A stretch of 64,000 nt of DNA from Deltaproteobacteria bacterium (GTDB lineage Bacteria; Bdellovibrionota; FAC87; UBA2466): positions 30,166 through 94,165 of the forward strand of contig JACPWY010000054.1 in assembly GCA_016196825.1 (NCBI GenBank), in the 5' to 3' direction. A program made the translations under genes and the position numbers. Positions 27,829-36,377 of the stretch are shown piece by piece. The notes under the pieces were generated by a model, which saw only the letters and a list, made by a program, of their open reading frames with translations, was not told the origin of the DNA and searched no databases. The number at the start of each line of letters is the position of its first letter. The first letter of the stretch is position 1.

Positions 27829-29189
27829 TGCCCGATCGAATCACTGTTTTGGGAATCGACATCGGCTCCACCACCTCCCATTGCATCCTGGTCGAAGCCA
27901 GCATCGCCGCTGACGGCATCGAGCGCACCCGCAACCGGGTGGTCGATCCCAAGATCCTCTACCAATCCGAAGTCACCTTCACCCCATTTCAAAACGAAAC
28001 GATCGATACCGCCGCGCTCTCCCATCTCCTCGACACATGGCTCCCCAATAGGCAGGTACCTTTTCGGGAGGTAACCAACGTTGGGGCGATTATTACGGGG
28101 CTTGCAGCGGTTTCAAGGAATCGCGTGGCGATTATCGAGGAGCTTCGGCGACGGTTTCCCAAGGCCTCGGTGATCACAGCCGAGGACCCGAGGCTCGAAT
28201 CTTGGGTAGCTTGGCATGGCGCTGCCGGTCCACTCTCACTCGGACGGCCCGGCCAACCCATTCTCAATTTTGACATCGGAGGCGGCACCACCAACCTCGC
28301 GCTCGGCGTGGATGGCAGAGTTCTCGCGACGGGTTCCTATTTCATCGGCGCCCGCCATTTTCTCGTCGACAAAGGCCAACTCATTCCAAGATCCCATTCT
28401 GCCCGCGCCATTCTCTCGGCCCGCCCGGAACTCGCGGCCCTTCCGGCCGCTGACACCGCTCAAGCGCTCGCTCGACTCTACACGGGGCTTCTAGAAAACC
28501 TCCTCACAGACGCCCAATCCCCGATTCTCTCTCAGTTCGAGCAGGCGGCCTTTCCGGCCACGGATCTTTCCTCATGCACTATTACCTTTTCCGGCGGCGT
28601 GGGGGAGTTGATCTACGCAAACTCAGATCCACCCCTTTTCTCGTTCGGTGACATTGGAGGCCATCTGGCGCGCGCGATCCGCTCCTCCCCGCGCCTCTCG
28701 CGCGATCTCGCCTCCAGCCGCCCGTCGTTTCGCACGCGCGCCACCGCCATCGGGCTCGGTCTCCACAACACCTGGGTCTCAGGGGCTTCGTTTCACATCT
28801 CGGATCGCTCCCTTCTCCCCCTGATGGGGATTCCCATCGCAGCCCGTTTTCACTTCGGCGCCCCCTGGGATTCAATCACCCAGGCGCTTAATAGCGTGAA
28901 CACTTTGCCAACGTTTGCCGTCCAAATCCTCGGGCGCCCAGCAAACACTGACATCATTCGCGAAACGGCCCATTGCCTCGCCAAAACCTTCACACACCAA
29001 AAAAACACGCTCGTCCTGCTCACTGAAAGCAACTCTGGGAAAGTCCTGGGAGACTATGTCACAGAGTGGGGGCGCCTCCCGATCCGGTGCATCGCGCTCG
29101 ACGAGATCGAGCCCCTGCCCGCCCAATTTGTGTCGATAGGCGAGGAGCTGAAAACCTCTGTACCCGTCTCCTTTTTTGGGCTTTATTGA
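27828..29189 (+). CDS. eutA: Ethanolamine ammonia-lyase reactivating factor EutA
   Basis: The 453-residue protein has the actin-like ATPase fold of EutA. An N-terminal phosphate loop reads VLGIDIGSTTSHCILVE, and a second reads ILNFDIGGGTTNLALG. EutA exchanges damaged cobalamin in ethanolamine ammonia-lyase for intact adenosylcobalamin, using ATP. The ATG at 27828 shares its A with the upstream TGA (a TTG just before is less likely). Its end overlaps the eutBC start region by 14 bases. No microcompartment shell or EutJ-type genes are present. Confidence 0.9.
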   Translation: MPDRITVLGIDIGSTTSHCILVEASIAADGIERTRNRVVDPKILYQSEVTFTPFQNETIDTAALSHLLDTWLPNRQVPFREVTNVGAIITGLAAVSRNRVAIIEELRRRFPKASVITAEDPRLESWVAWHGAAGPLSLGRPGQPILNFDIGGGTTNLALGVDGRVLATGSYFIGARHFLVDKGQLIPRSHSARAILSARPELAALPAADTAQALARLYTGLLENLLTDAQSPILSQFEQAAFPATDLSSCTITFSGGVGELIYANSDPPLFSFGDIGGHLARAIRSSPRLSRDLASSRPSFRTRATAIGLGLHNTWVSGASFHISDRSLLPLMGIPIAARFHFGAPWDSITQALNSVNTLPTFAVQILGRPANTDIIRETAHCLAKTFTHQKNTLVLLTESNSGKVLGDYVTEWGRLPIRCIALDEIEPLPAQFVSIGEELKTSVPVSFFGLY

Positions 29190-31362
29190 AACAGTGCTCA
29201 AACCCCTTTCCGAGATCCGCCTTCCGGCTGTCGCTCCCGAGAAACCCTTTTCCCTCGAATTTTTGGGCTTTCACTACGCGTTTCCGTCATTAAAGGCGCT
29301 TCTCGGCGCGGCCGATGTCTCTAAGGCCGGCGATCGCAACGCTGGGCTTGCCGCAAAAAGCGAGGCGCACCGAGAGGCCGCCCGTAAGATCCTGTCAAAC
29401 CTGACGATGGAATATCTCTTCGATCACCCCCTCACCGATCACCAAGGGCGAATCGACTCCGTTACTTGCGTCAACTACGACATCGATTTTACTGCCTTTG
29501 AAAGAATCCGAAAGCTGACCCTCGGCCAATTCAAGAATCTGTGCCTCGAGTCGCCCGGCGAAACGATCGCGCCGCTCGGCTTCGGCCTCACTGGCGTGAT
29601 GGCCGCCGCAGTCACCAAGCTCTGCGACACCCACGAGCTCATCTACATTGCCAAAAAGATCGCACGCCCTTCCAAGGCCCGGACTCACCTGGGTCTTCCG
29701 GGAACCCTCTCGGCCCGGCTGCAACCCAACCACCCCACCGACGATCTCAAGTCAATCGAGTTTCTCATCTACGCCGGGCTCTCCATGGGCTCCGGCGACG
29801 CCCTCATCGGCATGAACCCCGCCATCGACACCGTCGAGAATATCGGCGCGGTCCTCACTCATATGGATCAGATCCGACGAAAGACCGGAGCACCGACTCA
29901 GGTCTGCGCTCTTTCTCATGTTAAGACACAGATGGAGTGCTTGAAGCGAGGCGTCCCGGTTGAGATTATTTTCCAAAGCCTTGGCGGAACTGAGGCGACC
30001 AACCTCACAGAGTTTGATTTCTCCGTCGACACACTCGACGCCGCGTTTGCGCTCATGCAGGAGTTGGGGCCGATTCGCGAAGCTGAGAATTTCTTCTACT
30101 TTGAAACTGGTCAGGGGAGCGAGTTCACCTACGGAAAACATGATGGCACCGATATGGCCACACTCGAGGCCAACTGCTACGGTCTCGCCCGCCGCTACCG
30201 CCCCTTCATGGTCAACAACGTGACCGGCTTCATTGGGCCTGAGACCCACGCCGACAATTTTGAGATGGTCTACTCGTCACTCCAAGATCACTTCATGGGG
30301 AAGCTCCTCGGCGTGCCGATGGGAATGGCTCCCTGTTACACCCTCCATTCGAGCATCACGCTCGAGGGGCAACAGATGGCGACCGAGATGCTGACCGCCG
30401 CCGGCGCCAATTACTACATGGATGTCTATCTCAACACGGATCGGATGCTCGCTTACTTCGACACAAGCTCACACGACAATCAAACGCTCAGGGAGATTTA
30501 CGATAAGCGCCCAGCGCCCGAGTTTCTCACCTGGGCCATTGGACGCGGCATCTATGAGATGGAGAACGGAAGCCCCAAGCGCGGCCCGCAATGGGGGAAG
30601 CTCGAGCCCTTCTGCGACTCCCCCGAACATTTCCAGACGCTCGCACGCTCCACCGCTTCGGTCCACGGCTTTGAAAACGCCGGGCCCCGGCCTGCCGACG
30701 GTGTCAGCCGAGATTTGCGACTCCACCAAGGGATTGCGCGTGACGCCACCTTCAGCGAGCTCGACACAAGCCGACTCAAGTTCCCGTTCCGCGTTCTCAA
30801 CACGACGGCCGGCAACAAAGCTGCTCACCTCAACTCTCCCTCGCTCGGAAGCCGAATCCATGAAGAGTCCCGCAAAAAATTTGGAAAGGAATCGGCCGCG
30901 GTTCAGGTGGTGCTCTCTGACGGCCTCAGCGCCGAGGCGATTCACCACAACGCCAGCGATCTCGTGACCGTTCTTTACGATGGATTCAAGGCCACAAACA
31001 CGACGGTGGGCGAAGCCATCATCGCACCCTTTGGCCGAGTGAAACTGGCCGAGGCGATCAGCGATGTCTTAGAGCCCCAAGTGATCGTCATGCTGATCGG
31101 CGAGCGCCCGGGCGGCGACGCCAACGCCTCCCGCTCGCTGTCCTGCTATTTTCTCTACCGCCTTTCCGATGAAGCCAAGCGGGCCGCGGCGAAATGGAGC
31201 GGCAATCCCAATGTGCGCTTCGAATACACCGTGCTCTCCAACATCTACGCCAAGGGCGGCATTCCGCCGTGGGAGGCCGGCAGCCTCATCGTCGAAAAGG
31301 TGGGCCAGATCTTAAAACACCAAGCCGCCGGCAACCGCCTCGAACAGCTGCTTCAGAGGTGA
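29176..31362 (+). CDS. eutBC: Ethanolamine ammonia-lyase, fused large and small subunits (EutB-EutC)
   Basis: Residues 1 to about 470 match EutB, the TIM-barrel subunit that binds ethanolamine: AGLAAKSEAHREAARKILSNL, LIGMNPAIDTVENIGAV, FQSLGGTEATN, FETGQGSE. Residues from about 500 to the end match EutC, the cobalamin-binding small subunit: VQVVLSDGLSAEAIHHN at 576 onward, FGRVKLAEAISD, LIGERPGG and VLSNIYAKGGIPPWEAGSLI. In enteric bacteria these are two genes; here there is no stop between them. The product splits ethanolamine into acetaldehyde and ammonia. The start is uncertain: TTG 29176 overlaps eutA by 14 bases, and GTG 29194 is an alternative. Confidence 0.92.
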   Translation: MGFIETVLKPLSEIRLPAVAPEKPFSLEFLGFHYAFPSLKALLGAADVSKAGDRNAGLAAKSEAHREAARKILSNLTMEYLFDHPLTDHQGRIDSVTCVNYDIDFTAFERIRKLTLGQFKNLCLESPGETIAPLGFGLTGVMAAAVTKLCDTHELIYIAKKIARPSKARTHLGLPGTLSARLQPNHPTDDLKSIEFLIYAGLSMGSGDALIGMNPAIDTVENIGAVLTHMDQIRRKTGAPTQVCALSHVKTQMECLKRGVPVEIIFQSLGGTEATNLTEFDFSVDTLDAAFALMQELGPIREAENFFYFETGQGSEFTYGKHDGTDMATLEANCYGLARRYRPFMVNNVTGFIGPETHADNFEMVYSSLQDHFMGKLLGVPMGMAPCYTLHSSITLEGQQMATEMLTAAGANYYMDVYLNTDRMLAYFDTSSHDNQTLREIYDKRPAPEFLTWAIGRGIYEMENGSPKRGPQWGKLEPFCDSPEHFQTLARSTASVHGFENAGPRPADGVSRDLRLHQGIARDATFSELDTSRLKFPFRVLNTTAGNKAAHLNSPSLGSRIHEESRKKFGKESAAVQVVLSDGLSAEAIHHNASDLVTVLYDGFKATNTTVGEAIIAPFGRVKLAEAISDVLEPQVIVMLIGERPGGDANASRSLSCYFLYRLSDEAKRAAAKWSGNPNVRFEYTVLSNIYAKGGIPPWEAGSLIVEKVGQILKHQAAGNRLEQLLQR

Positions 31363-31404
31363 GGTTTTGGGCTTGCCACTAGTTTCACCCCCTAATTAAA
31401 TGAT

Positions 31405-31432
31405 ATACCGTGGTATTGATATACCACGGTAT
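31405..31432. promoter_or_regulatory. Operator palindrome of the first toxin-antitoxin pair
   Basis: ataccgtggtat (31405-31416) and its exact inverted copy ataccacggtat (31421-31432) are separated by tgat. The site sits 27 bases before the antitoxin start. Ribbon-helix-helix antitoxins usually repress their own operon through such palindromes. Confidence 0.75.
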
Positions 31433-31458
31433 CACAGGTATAGTGTTATGGGAGGTTG

Positions 31459-31725
31459 ATGATGTCTAGACAGTTTAATGGTCAAATCCACGTGCGAATT
31501 CCGCCGGAGGTTCACGAGGAGATTGCAAGAGAGGCTTTCAACAAAGGCTCCTCTATTAGTGGCATCTGTGCTCAAGCCCTTGTAGTGAGAAAAGCTCTTG
31601 CCCACCTCGATCCCTGGAAGATGATTCACCAGATTTGGGAGTCTAATAAAGACGTGAACCTTAAGACGCTTGAAAAGGACATCTCGGAAGCAATTCGTGA
31701 AACGAGAAAGCAAAGCAAAGCCTAG
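31459..31725 (+). CDS. Ribbon-helix-helix antitoxin (HicB/CopG type)
   Basis: The 88-residue product begins SRQFNGQIHVRIPPEVHEEI, a beta strand followed by the first helix of a ribbon-helix-helix fold, then the helix EAFNKGSSISGICAQALVVR. The C-terminal half (EKDISEAIRETRKQ) is helical and probably wraps the toxin. GGGAGG lies just upstream of two tandem ATGs; the first (31459) is used. Its end overlaps the toxin start by about 29 bases. Together with the palindrome this is a self-repressing type II module. Confidence 0.8.
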   Translation: MMSRQFNGQIHVRIPPEVHEEIAREAFNKGSSISGICAQALVVRKALAHLDPWKMIHQIWESNKDVNLKTLEKDISEAIRETRKQSKA

Positions 31726-32146
31726 ACTGGTTCTCGACACCAATGTCTTGGTCAGCGGAATTATTTCTCGCAAGAACGCTCCTGGTGCCATCTTGCAGGC
31801 GTTTGAGAAGAAACGATTCACGCTATTGGTGTCCGAAGCCGTTCTGGATGAGTACCTGAGGGTTTTGAGTTACCCGAAGATTCGCAAATATCCCCAAGTA
31901 ACCGATAGCGCAATCACCCACATTGCGGCACTTTTTGTTCAGTTTGCAGAACAGGTTGAGGTAACCTCACAGGCAACCGACAGCCCCGATCCAGAGGACA
32001 ATAAATTTCTTAATCTGGCGCTCGATGGCAAGGCTGACAGGCTCGTTACAGGTGATAAGGCCGATGTTTTGAGTCTCAAGGAGATTCACGGGATTCCAAT
32101 CATTTCTCCCGCAAAATGCGTTGAGATGCTAGGGCTCAAGAAGTAG
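31697..32146 (+). CDS. PIN-domain toxin (COG1569 type)
   Basis: The 149-residue product has the PIN nuclease acidic residues: RLVLDTNVLVSG (first Asp), VLDEYLRVL (Glu), DSPDPEDNKFLNLAL (Asp/Glu) and LVTGDKADVL (last Asp). PIN toxins cleave RNA in a Mg2+-dependent way, often tRNA or rRNA. The start is taken as the GTG at 31697 (VKRESKAKPRLVLD), overlapping the antitoxin gene; a TTG at 31670 is possible. Confidence 0.85.
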   Translation: MKRESKAKPRLVLDTNVLVSGIISRKNAPGAILQAFEKKRFTLLVSEAVLDEYLRVLSYPKIRKYPQVTDSAITHIAALFVQFAEQVEVTSQATDSPDPEDNKFLNLALDGKADRLVTGDKADVLSLKEIHGIPIISPAKCVEMLGLKK

Positions 32147-32286
32147 TTGCGCGGGCTTCGGGGATGAAAGACCTTCTTATCGGCTATCTGACTGAGACCT
32201 AATTATGAGTTCCTCAAGAACGTGTTATGCAATTCCCCAGCTACCATATATTTGACTGGTTTTGACCATACTGTCATACTAACTTT

Positions 32287-32487
32287 ATGTCAGTGCAAAT
32301 TAGAAAAATTACCGTGAATGTGCCTGAACACCTCATCAAGATGGCTACCCAAGCCACAGGAAAAGGAATTACCGATACCATCGTGGAGGGACTTCAGGAA
32401 TTGGAGAAGCGTGAGAAGAGAGCCGCCCTGAGAAATCTTCGGGGGAAGATTGTTTTGGAGCTCAATTTGGAAAAGACACGGCGGTGA
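32287..32487 (+). CDS. VapB-type ribbon-helix-helix antitoxin
   Basis: The 66-residue product reads RKITVNVPEHLIKMATQATG, then KGITDTIVEGLQEL, the beta strand and two helices of an RHH DNA-binding fold, with a basic C-terminal helix. It ends in an overlap with the toxin start (GTGA at 32484). TTGACC about 30 bases upstream may be the -35 element of the promoter. This second pair is unrelated in sequence to the pair 140 bases upstream. Confidence 0.8.
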   Translation: MSVQIRKITVNVPEHLIKMATQATGKGITDTIVEGLQELEKREKRAALRNLRGKIVLELNLEKTRR

Positions 32488-32873
32488 TCTTAATCGATAC
32501 CTCGGCCTGGATAGAGTTCTTTCGGGGTAAGGGCGAATGTGCGAATTCCGTAGACGTTCTGCTGAGCGAGAACCAAGTAGCACTTTGCGGCCCTGTACTC
32601 ACCGAAATCACTCGTGGGTTTCGTTCTGAACGAGACAAGCAAGATATCATTCCGTTACTTGAAGCGTGCCGTCTCCTCTCACAGCCCGAAAATCTCTGGC
32701 AGGACGCCGGAAGTCTCGGATTTCTACTGGGGAAACAAAAAAAAAGAGTAAAAACACTGGATTTACTGATCGCCTCAATCGCTATTTTCCACAGAGTTCC
32801 CATTCTGACCAACGATACGGACTTCAAACGAATCCAAGAAATCGCCCCCGCTCTAGCTTTAGTAAGCCAATAA
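32484..32873 (+). CDS. VapC-type PIN-domain toxin
   Basis: The 129-residue product shows the canonical VapC pattern: MILIDTSAWIEFFRG (first Asp), VLTEITRGFRS (Glu), KTLDLLIASIAI (Asp) and ILTNDTDFKRI (Asp). VapC toxins are Mg2+-dependent RNases held inactive by VapB. The GTG start overlaps the antitoxin stop by four bases. It is followed by a 186-bp palindromic element. Confidence 0.87.
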   Translation: MILIDTSAWIEFFRGKGECANSVDVLLSENQVALCGPVLTEITRGFRSERDKQDIIPLLEACRLLSQPENLWQDAGSLGFLLGKQKKRVKTLDLLIASIAIFHRVPILTNDTDFKRIQEIAPALALVSQ

Positions 32874-32925
32874 CCCGAAGGCCCGACGCCACTTGAGAAC
32901 AAGCAGATTGAAGATTTGAAACCCA

Positions 32926-33111
32926 TTACTAATGAGGTCATAAGTAAGTAGACATACGAGATGGGTGATAAGAATGCCACCGCGAGGAAGACGAAAAAAA
33001 GGCCCGGAGGCGGCCCCATAGGGCCGTTGAGGACCTTTTTTTCGGCTGACGAAGTCGGGGGCGTTCTTAGCGCCCATCGCAGTGTCTACTTACTTATGAC
33101 CTCATTAGTAA
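32926..33111. repeat. Palindromic element family B, copy B1
   Basis: The 29-base arms (32926-32954 and 33083-33111) are exact inverted copies, starting ttactaatgaggtcataagt. Further inward the pairing continues imperfectly. The centre carries the family core gaggaagacg, ggcccggaggcggcc and gaggaccttttt. The element lies between vapC and the first tail-like gene and contains no gene. Confidence 0.85.
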
Positions 33112-33154
33112 GCAGCGCATTAAGGCCAGATCTCGTCAGGCGAGTGGCATTGGG

Positions 33155-33160
33155 TATAAT
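33155..33160 (+). promoter_or_regulatory. Consensus -10 element placed for a leaderless message
   Basis: TATAAT lies only seven bases before the ATG at 33168, so transcription would start at or very near the start codon. The surrounding bases (gggtataattg, then ctcatgaggaaagc) recur upstream of the third paralogue at 36363. No -35 element is obvious. Confidence 0.55.
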
Positions 33161-33167
33161 TGTTCTC

Positions 33168-34187
33168 ATGAGGAAAGCACTCGTCTTTACTTTCATAGCT
33201 CTGTTTGCATTTGGTGTGAACGCCACGGAATCGCTCGAAAGAATTGAGGACGAGATATTTGACGAGCTACCGGAAGAGTTTGAACTGTTGGGGCCCGAGG
33301 TGTTTCACGCTCTTATCGAGTATTTGGGTGATCAGAATCTAGCTACCTCCGATTCACCCGCCGTTTGTACCGCAAGGCTCACGCTCACCTCGGGAACCGC
33401 CATTACGACGAGCGATGTCACTGCCGCTACAACGATCTATTTCACGCCATATGAAGGAGCGTTGTGCAGCCTTTACAGTGGGGCCATTTGGCAATTGGTC
33501 AGTTTTTCGGAAACATCGGTTGCGGTGCCCTCTACTACTACAACTCCGTTTGATATCTTTGCATATAACAACAGCGGTATTCTGACTCTGGAGACATTGG
33601 ATTGGACCAATGATACAACGCGTGCAACAGCACTCACCACGCAAAACGGAACGCTGGTAAAAACCGGTGATGCCACCCGCCGGTATTTGGGAACAGGGCG
33701 AACGACAGGGGTATCGGGGCAAACCGAGGATAGCACCTCAAAGAGGTTTCTTTGGAACATGTATAACCGCGTGCCGCGAAAGCTTATGGCTTACTACAAT
33801 GTCCAGAACTTCGATAACACTAGCACCTCTTGGAAATCTCTAAATGGGGTCACAACTACGGGCCTAACGCGGATTGAGTTTGTCCTGGGCCAGAGTATCG
33901 AACCGGTGCGCCTTTCGGCCTCTATACCCCAGGTTGGTAGTGCCGCGGGGGATTATGCGACAGGGGTGGGAATCAATTCGACATCGGCAAATTCAGCCGA
34001 TCTTTATGGGGGAGCCAGCAATGCTTCCTATCCCTGGGTATTGAGCCATTACATGAACTTTCCTAGTGTAGGCTTCAGTTACGGACAGATGTTGGATGTA
34101 GAATCATCGAATCCGAGAGCCTATCTGTATTACGATTCTGGTGGCATCCAACTCAAAGATGCTCTTTACGGAAAGGTCTGGAGCTAA
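33168..34187 (+). CDS. Secreted phage tail-like domain protein, paralogue 1
   Basis: The 339-residue product has a signal peptide (MRKALVFTFIALFAFGVNA) and an acidic spacer. The domain that follows reads CTARLTLTSGTAITTSDVTAATTIYFTPY, PFDIFAYNNSG, ATRRYLGTGRTTG, KRFLWNMYNRVPRKL and ends ALYGKVWS. I recognise this layout from structural or tail-fibre-like proteins of tailed phages, from recall and not from a search. Phage proteins of this kind do not normally carry a signal peptide. The frame is open further upstream into the palindromic element, but homology with paralogue 3 fixes the ATG at 33168. It overlaps paralogue 2 by one base. Confidence 0.7.
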   Translation: MRKALVFTFIALFAFGVNATESLERIEDEIFDELPEEFELLGPEVFHALIEYLGDQNLATSDSPAVCTARLTLTSGTAITTSDVTAATTIYFTPYEGALCSLYSGAIWQLVSFSETSVAVPSTTTTPFDIFAYNNSGILTLETLDWTNDTTRATALTTQNGTLVKTGDATRRYLGTGRTTGVSGQTEDSTSKRFLWNMYNRVPRKLMAYYNVQNFDNTSTSWKSLNGVTTTGLTRIEFVLGQSIEPVRLSASIPQVGSAAGDYATGVGINSTSANSADLYGGASNASYPWVLSHYMNFPSVGFSYGQMLDVESSNPRAYLYYDSGGIQLKDALYGKVWS

Positions 34188-35158
34188 TGGTCAGAGTCTT
34201 TCTCTTGTTCACTTGCGGCCTCCTATCAGCCACCTCCCTCGATCCCCACTTTGGCTTTGACCAAGCTGTTCGAAACGTCATCCAAGTGTTTCACGCCAAA
34301 GTCGCGTCGAATACTGTGCCCACATGCAATGGCCGGCTGACCCTTACCTCAGGAACAGCCGTGACAACGAGTGATGTATCCGCCGCAACGACCGTCTATT
34401 TCACGCCCTTGGGGGGAAACAAGATCGCGCTCTATAGCAATTCGCTGTGGCAGCAGATCTTTTTTTCAGAGACCTCAGTGGCTGTCCCCTCGACCACCAC
34501 AACCCCATTCGATATTTTTGCCTACAATAACAGCGGGACATTGGCCCTTGAGGCCCTCAGCTGGTCCAGTGACACCGCCCGAGCGACGGCCCTCACAACG
34601 CTGAATGGAATTGACGTCAAGAGCGGCGACAGCAGTCGGCGGTATTTGGGGACCGGGCGGACAACGGGATCCTCAGGGCAAACTGAGGACAGCACTTCGA
34701 AACGTTTTCTTTGGAATCGGTGCAATCGTCTTCCTCGAAAGCTGAGGGCTCTTTCCACCTCAGACACCTGGGACTACACAACGGCCACGTGGCGGGCGGC
34801 AAACAATGATACGACCACCGGAGTGACCCGGGTGGAATTCGTTGTGGGCATGCAGATCGAGCCCTTGGATCTCGATGGGTTTGTTCCCGGGAATCACGGC
34901 TCCACCGACACCGCTGTCACTATAGGAATTGGAATTAACAGCACGAGTGCGAACACGAGTGATGTTTACGGAGCTCAAAGTACCTTGGGTGCCTATATGG
35001 GGGTACTTGCTCATTACAATGGTTATCCTGGTCTGGGCTACAGCTATGCCCAATGGTTGGAAATCGCTTTGGCCTTGGGAACAGTCAGTTGGTACACAAG
35101 CAGCCAAAGTGGCGGCGTCCAACGCCAGGGCGGATTAACCGGTGAGATTTGGAGTTAG
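34187..35158 (+). CDS. Secreted phage tail-like domain protein, paralogue 2
   Basis: The 323-residue product starts at an ATG sharing its A with the TAA of paralogue 1 (TAATG). It has a signal peptide (MVRVFLLFTCGLLSATS) and a short spacer, then the same domain: CNGRLTLTSGTAVTTSDVSAATTVYFTPL, PFDIFAYNNSG, SRRYLGTGRTTGSSGQTEDS, KRFLWNRCNRLPRKL, ending GGLTGEIWS. It is much closer to paralogues 1 and 3 than any shares with the rest of the window. Tandem duplication is the simplest explanation. Confidence 0.7.
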   Translation: MVRVFLLFTCGLLSATSLDPHFGFDQAVRNVIQVFHAKVASNTVPTCNGRLTLTSGTAVTTSDVSAATTVYFTPLGGNKIALYSNSLWQQIFFSETSVAVPSTTTTPFDIFAYNNSGTLALEALSWSSDTARATALTTLNGIDVKSGDSSRRYLGTGRTTGSSGQTEDSTSKRFLWNRCNRLPRKLRALSTSDTWDYTTATWRAANNDTTTGVTRVEFVVGMQIEPLDLDGFVPGNHGSTDTAVTIGIGINSTSANTSDVYGAQSTLGAYMGVLAHYNGYPGLGYSYAQWLEIALALGTVSWYTSSQSGGVQRQGGLTGEIWS

Positions 35159-35175
35159 CGAAATTTAGCATCGCA

Positions 35176-35204
35176 AACTCTAAATTATATGTAATATTAG
35201 AGTT
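35176..35204. promoter_or_regulatory. Palindrome abutting the start of the first DUF4143 ATPase
   Basis: aactctaa (35176-35183) and ttagagtt (35197-35204) form an inverted repeat around an AT-rich spacer. The right arm ends at the base before the ATG at 35205. A protein bound here would block both transcription and initiation. Confidence 0.6.
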
Positions 35205-36335
35205 ATGTACTCTAGATTATTGGCTGCCCCCAAAGAGGAAAGTATCTTTCTTTTCGGTCCCAGAGGGACTGGAAAATCAAGTTGGGTGCAGTCCACCTTT
35301 CCTAAGGCGAATTACATCAACCTTTTGGAGGACGCCACCTTCACTGAGTTGCTCGCATCGCCGGGACGACTCGAAACTCGGATAGCCAATTCGAAGGAAT
35401 ACACCATCTTGGATGAGGTGCAGAAAGTGCCTGCACTCCTGGATGAAGTTCACCGACTCATTGAGTCCAAAGGGCAAAAATTTGTTCTGACCGGCTCGAG
35501 CGCCAGAAAGCTTCGTCGGGGGGCCGGAAATCTTCTCGCCGGACGAGCGCTCACCAGAAAGCTTTATCCACTGACCACGCTTGAACTGGGCCAGGATTTC
35601 AATTTGCACCGAGCCCTGTCCTTTGGGACGCTTCCTCGGAGTATCAAGTCGAACAAGCCAAAGGATTTCTTAAAATCCTATATCTCTACCTATCTGAAGG
35701 AAGAAATTCAGGCCGAGGGCCTCACCCGTAATTTGGCCGGCTTCGCCCGTTTTCTAGAAGCAGCCAGTTTCTCCCAGGGGCAGGTTCTCAATAGTTCAGG
35801 AGTCGGACAGGACGCTCACCTCAATCAAAAAGTTACGGAAAGTTATTTCGAGATTTTGGAGGACCTTCTCCTTGCTCGACGAATTCCTGTCTTCACTCGG
35901 CGGGCAAAGCGCAAGATAGTGGCGCACCCCAAATTTTATTTTTTTGATGTCGGTGTGTTCAACACGCTTCGTCCCCGAGGCCCCCTGGATAGCGATGCCG
36001 AAATTCAGGGGGCCAGTCTCGAGTCGTTGGTCATTCAGGATTTCATCGCAATCAATGATTATAAAGAATGGGAATATGAGAGCCACTACTGGCGCACCCA
36101 TTCCAAGCTGGAAGTAGACTTTGTCTTTTATGGACCTCGGGGTCTTAAGGCAGTAGAGGTGACGAGAAGCGCAAAGCTCAGAGACGACGATTTTCGGGCG
36201 CTCGAGGCATTCCATGAGGACTACCCCGAGGCAAAATGCTACTTGGTATGGGGCGGCTCAAAGGCCATTTCCCATAAGTTCGTCAAGGTGATCCCTGCGA
36301 TGGAATGGTTTGGGAATTACAGCGACTGGTTCTAA
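35205..36335 (+). CDS. AAA ATPase with DUF4143 C-terminal domain
   Basis: The 376-residue protein has Walker A GPRGTGKSS (about 18-26), Walker B YTILDEVQ, sensor LTGSSARKLRRG and NLLAGRALTRKLYPLTTLEL, as in the AAA_14 family. The C-terminal DUF4143 region contains KLEVDFVFY and LKAVEVTRS, a pattern similar to PD-(D/E)xK nucleases (E...VD...E), but with Thr where the catalytic Lys is expected. The cellular role of this family is not established. It sits between tail-like paralogues 2 and 3, in the same direction. Confidence 0.85.
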   Translation: MYSRLLAAPKEESIFLFGPRGTGKSSWVQSTFPKANYINLLEDATFTELLASPGRLETRIANSKEYTILDEVQKVPALLDEVHRLIESKGQKFVLTGSSARKLRRGAGNLLAGRALTRKLYPLTTLELGQDFNLHRALSFGTLPRSIKSNKPKDFLKSYISTYLKEEIQAEGLTRNLAGFARFLEAASFSQGQVLNSSGVGQDAHLNQKVTESYFEILEDLLLARRIPVFTRRAKRKIVAHPKFYFFDVGVFNTLRPRGPLDSDAEIQGASLESLVIQDFIAINDYKEWEYESHYWRTHSKLEVDFVFYGPRGLKAVEVTRSAKLRDDDFRALEAFHEDYPEAKCYLVWGGSKAISHKFVKVIPAMEWFGNYSDWF

Positions 36336-36362
36336 GCTCTCGAAAGGTGAGAAGGGGATGGG

Positions 36363-36368
36363 TATAAT
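36363..36368 (+). promoter_or_regulatory. Consensus -10 element upstream of paralogue 3
   Basis: TATAAT lies nine bases before the ATG at 36378, in a context (gggtataattg then ttctcatgaggaaagcg) nearly identical to that at 33155-33168. The message would have almost no leader. Confidence 0.55.
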
Positions 36369-36377
36369 TGAATTCTC

